Source: Gammaproteobacteria bacterium (GTDB lineage Bacteria; Pseudomonadota; Gammaproteobacteria; Steroidobacterales; MnTg04). From it: a stretch of DNA of 6,168 nt. The translations under genes were made by a program, and so were the position numbers. The notes under the pieces are model-generated. The model was not told the DNA's origin and ran no database searches. It saw only the letters and a list, made by a program, of their open reading frames with translations. This document shows, piece after piece, positions 4,865 to 6,168 of this stretch (its first letter is position 1; every line of letters starts with the position of its first letter). The stretch lies in the NCBI GenBank assembly GCA_027297845.1, contig JAPUHG010000203.1, forward strand, positions 1 through 6,168, read 5' to 3'.

Positions 4865-5638
4865 ATGATCAGACGTAGTCTAAATTATATCCGCGGTGGC
4901 GCTTGTCTTTTTGCCATCGGACTGGTGCTCATCATCGGTGACCCCATTCAACGCCTGCTGTTCGTGTTGCTTCCGTTGTCTGGCAGATTCAGTTCACGCA
5001 TCCAAGTTTCCTGGTTTCGTTTCTGGGCCAATACCATGCTCCAGATACCAACTTTTTTCTGCGGTGTCAGGTTCAGACCGTTGCCATCCGTTCCCGGCAA
5101 TTCTGGCGTCCTGATCCTGATGAACCACCAGTCATTGCTGGATATTCCTTACCTGGGTGCCGCTCTAAACGAAAACATCCCTCTTTTTGTGACCCGCCGC
5201 CGGTATGCCAAGGGTATACCGTTGGTCTCCAATATGCTCAGATTGTACAAATTTCCGCTGGTCGATCCCGCCAGGTTTTCCGTATCCCAACTCAAGGCCC
5301 TGACCGAAACCGCCGCCAATGCCCCCTATCCAGTGGCGATTTTCCCAGAGGGCTCGCGCACTAAAAACGGGGAAATCCGCAAGTTCAGAACCGCGGGCGT
5401 CAACGCCATTCTTTCATCCCGTTCCTGGTCCGTCCACCTGCTCATCGTGGATGGTCTTTGGATGTGCGCGACTTTACCGGATTTTGTCAGGAAAATCAGT
5501 CAAGTCAGGCCAAAATCAGTGGTTTTTGGCCCCTTCTCTTTCGACCCGAAAACGGACGATCCCGAGCAATTCATGGCCGATATGCGTGAAAAAATGGTCG
5601 CTGGGCTGGCCCGGCTAAGGCAGGATTCGAAGGCTTGA
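4865..5638 (+). CDS. PlsC-family (lyso)phospholipid/lipid acyltransferase
   Basis: The 257-residue protein belongs to the 1-acyl-glycerol-3-phosphate acyltransferase family, which transfers a fatty acyl group from acyl-ACP or acyl-CoA to a lipid hydroxyl (or amine) at the inner membrane. A hydrophobic N-terminus (about 12-38) is probably a membrane anchor. The catalytic motif NHQSLLD (His88, Asp93) fits HX4D. KGIPLVSNML (116-125) fits the second block. FPEGSRTKNGEIRKFRTAG (160-178) fits the substrate-binding FPEGTR block. PlsC itself is usually ~240 residues, so length is normal. Ser in FPEGSR is a common variant. The start ATG 4865 has only AAGAA-like purines upstream. It is divergent from the oxoamine synthase and 8 bp ahead of the next gene. 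It may acylate glycerolipids generally, or N/O-acylate the product of the neighbouring condensing enzyme; the sequence cannot decide. Confidence 0.93.
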   Translation: MIRRSLNYIRGGACLFAIGLVLIIGDPIQRLLFVLLPLSGRFSSRIQVSWFRFWANTMLQIPTFFCGVRFRPLPSVPGNSGVLILMNHQSLLDIPYLGAALNENIPLFVTRRRYAKGIPLVSNMLRLYKFPLVDPARFSVSQLKALTETAANAPYPVAIFPEGSRTKNGEIRKFRTAGVNAILSSRSWSVHLLIVDGLWMCATLPDFVRKISQVRPKSVVFGPFSFDPKTDDPEQFMADMREKMVAGLARLRQDSKA

Positions 5639-5646
5639 ATGAGCAG

Positions 5647-6168
5647 ATGAAAAACACGACCGTACCTGCAACGAACGCCCTGACCATGCTGGTAGACAAA
5701 GCCGGCGATAATCTCCGTGCGGTGATTTTCTTTGGATCCCACCTGGTCAATTCAACACCGGGCCAGCACAGTGCCGCCGACTGGTTTGTCATCGTTAACG
5801 ATTACCGCGCATTTTATCGCGCGGTCAGCGCCTGGCTCGGCTACCCGGCCATCCTGGTCGCCTGGCTCAACCGGTTGCTGCCTCCCAATGTCATCCACAT
5901 ACCGGTTGCGGGCGAGGCCGGCATCAAGGCTGCGGTTATCAGCGAAAAGGATTTTGCGCGCGCGATGGGTGCGCGTGCCAAAGACCATTTTTGCAAAGGC
6001 CGCCTGGTTCAGAAAGTCGACGTCATCCATGCCCGAGACCCCGAGATCGGCGAGTGGGTACACGAGCGGTTGCTGGATGCCCGCATGGGCACCCTGGACT
6101 GGGTACCACTGTATGCGGATGGGAAATTTACCGTTGAGTCCTATTGCCTGGCCATGATGAAGACATCT
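5647..6168 (+). CDS. Nucleotidyltransferase-like protein, N-terminal part (runs off right edge)
   Basis: The frame is open for 174 codons to the window end with no stop; it was found by direct translation. The start ATG 5647 lies 8 bp after the acyltransferase stop. An out-of-frame ATG at 5639 opens only three codons. Residues 25-50 read AVIFFGSHLVNSTPGQHSAADWFVIV, which resembles the polymerase-beta/MNT nucleotidyltransferase signature (hydrophobic strand, GS, then an acidic pair before a hydrophobic strand). Only one acidic residue is present (Asp45); the place of the first Asp is Ala43. A moderately hydrophobic stretch follows at 62-80 (WLGYPAILVAWLNRLLPP). Later segments (VQKVDVIHARDPEIGEWVHERLLDARMGTLDWVPLY) are well-formed coding sequence but I recognise no family. 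Tight linkage to a PlsC-type gene suggests a lipid or envelope job. Family membership is tentative. Confidence 0.7.
   Translation, partial: MKNTTVPATNALTMLVDKAGDNLRAVIFFGSHLVNSTPGQHSAADWFVIVNDYRAFYRAVSAWLGYPAILVAWLNRLLPPNVIHIPVAGEAGIKAAVISEKDFARAMGARAKDHFCKGRLVQKVDVIHARDPEIGEWVHERLLDARMGTLDWVPLYADGKFTVESYCLAMMKTS

Noticed and set aside
1..6168. CRISPR array, tRNA or rRNA genes, phage or toxin-antitoxin modules
   Set aside because: No regularly spaced direct repeats, cloverleaf-like genes, rRNA motifs or phage/toxin protein signatures were seen in reading both strands.

Overview
The window looks like chromosomal DNA of a proteobacterium, probably a gammaproteobacterium with a facultatively anaerobic or denitrifying life style. 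The support is indirect: moderate GC content, an FNR/ANR-type box (TTGACctaaATCAA), bacterial Shine-Dalgarno sites and protein families common in that group. I cannot name a species.

Left part (1-1222). A cupin-domain gene runs off the left edge on the minus strand. A 144-bp divergent intergenic region holds the FNR-like box and a plus-strand -10 element. Next comes nadA (quinolinate synthase), which is a pseudogene here. Its N-terminal ~110 residues are well conserved. A small out-of-frame deletion then removes the segment expected to carry the first Fe-S cysteine, a short remnant follows in another frame, and the remaining two thirds are absent. The decay ends at a ~208-bp MITE-like element with terminal inverted repeats (1015-1222). 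The right tip of that element also supplies the stop codon of the neighbouring minus-strand gene.

Middle part (1220-4762, all minus strand, read right to left). The order is an alpha-oxoamine synthase (PLP enzyme of the serine palmitoyltransferase/AONS type), a small protein resembling the acetoacetate decarboxylase fold, a DAG-kinase/YegS-type lipid kinase and a TVP38/DedA-type membrane protein. The first two overlap by 10 bp. The last two are 12 bp apart. A precisely two-fold symmetric palindromic element (2690-2791) sits between the two pairs, right against the kinase start.

Right part (4763-6168, plus strand). A divergent promoter region is followed by a PlsC-family acyltransferase. Eight bp later begins a gene with a nucleotidyltransferase-like motif that runs off the right edge.

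Taken together, 1220-6168 is a divergent lipid-themed locus: an amino acid/acyl-thioester condensing enzyme, an ADC-like protein lacking the expected Schiff-base lysine, a lipid kinase, a lipid-transport-type membrane protein, an acyltransferase and a possible nucleotidyltransferase. This gene set would suit a sphingolipid-like or other amino-lipid pathway. That reading is inference from family membership and gene order; no product can be read from the sequence. The best 'undescribed system' candidate in the window is this cluster.
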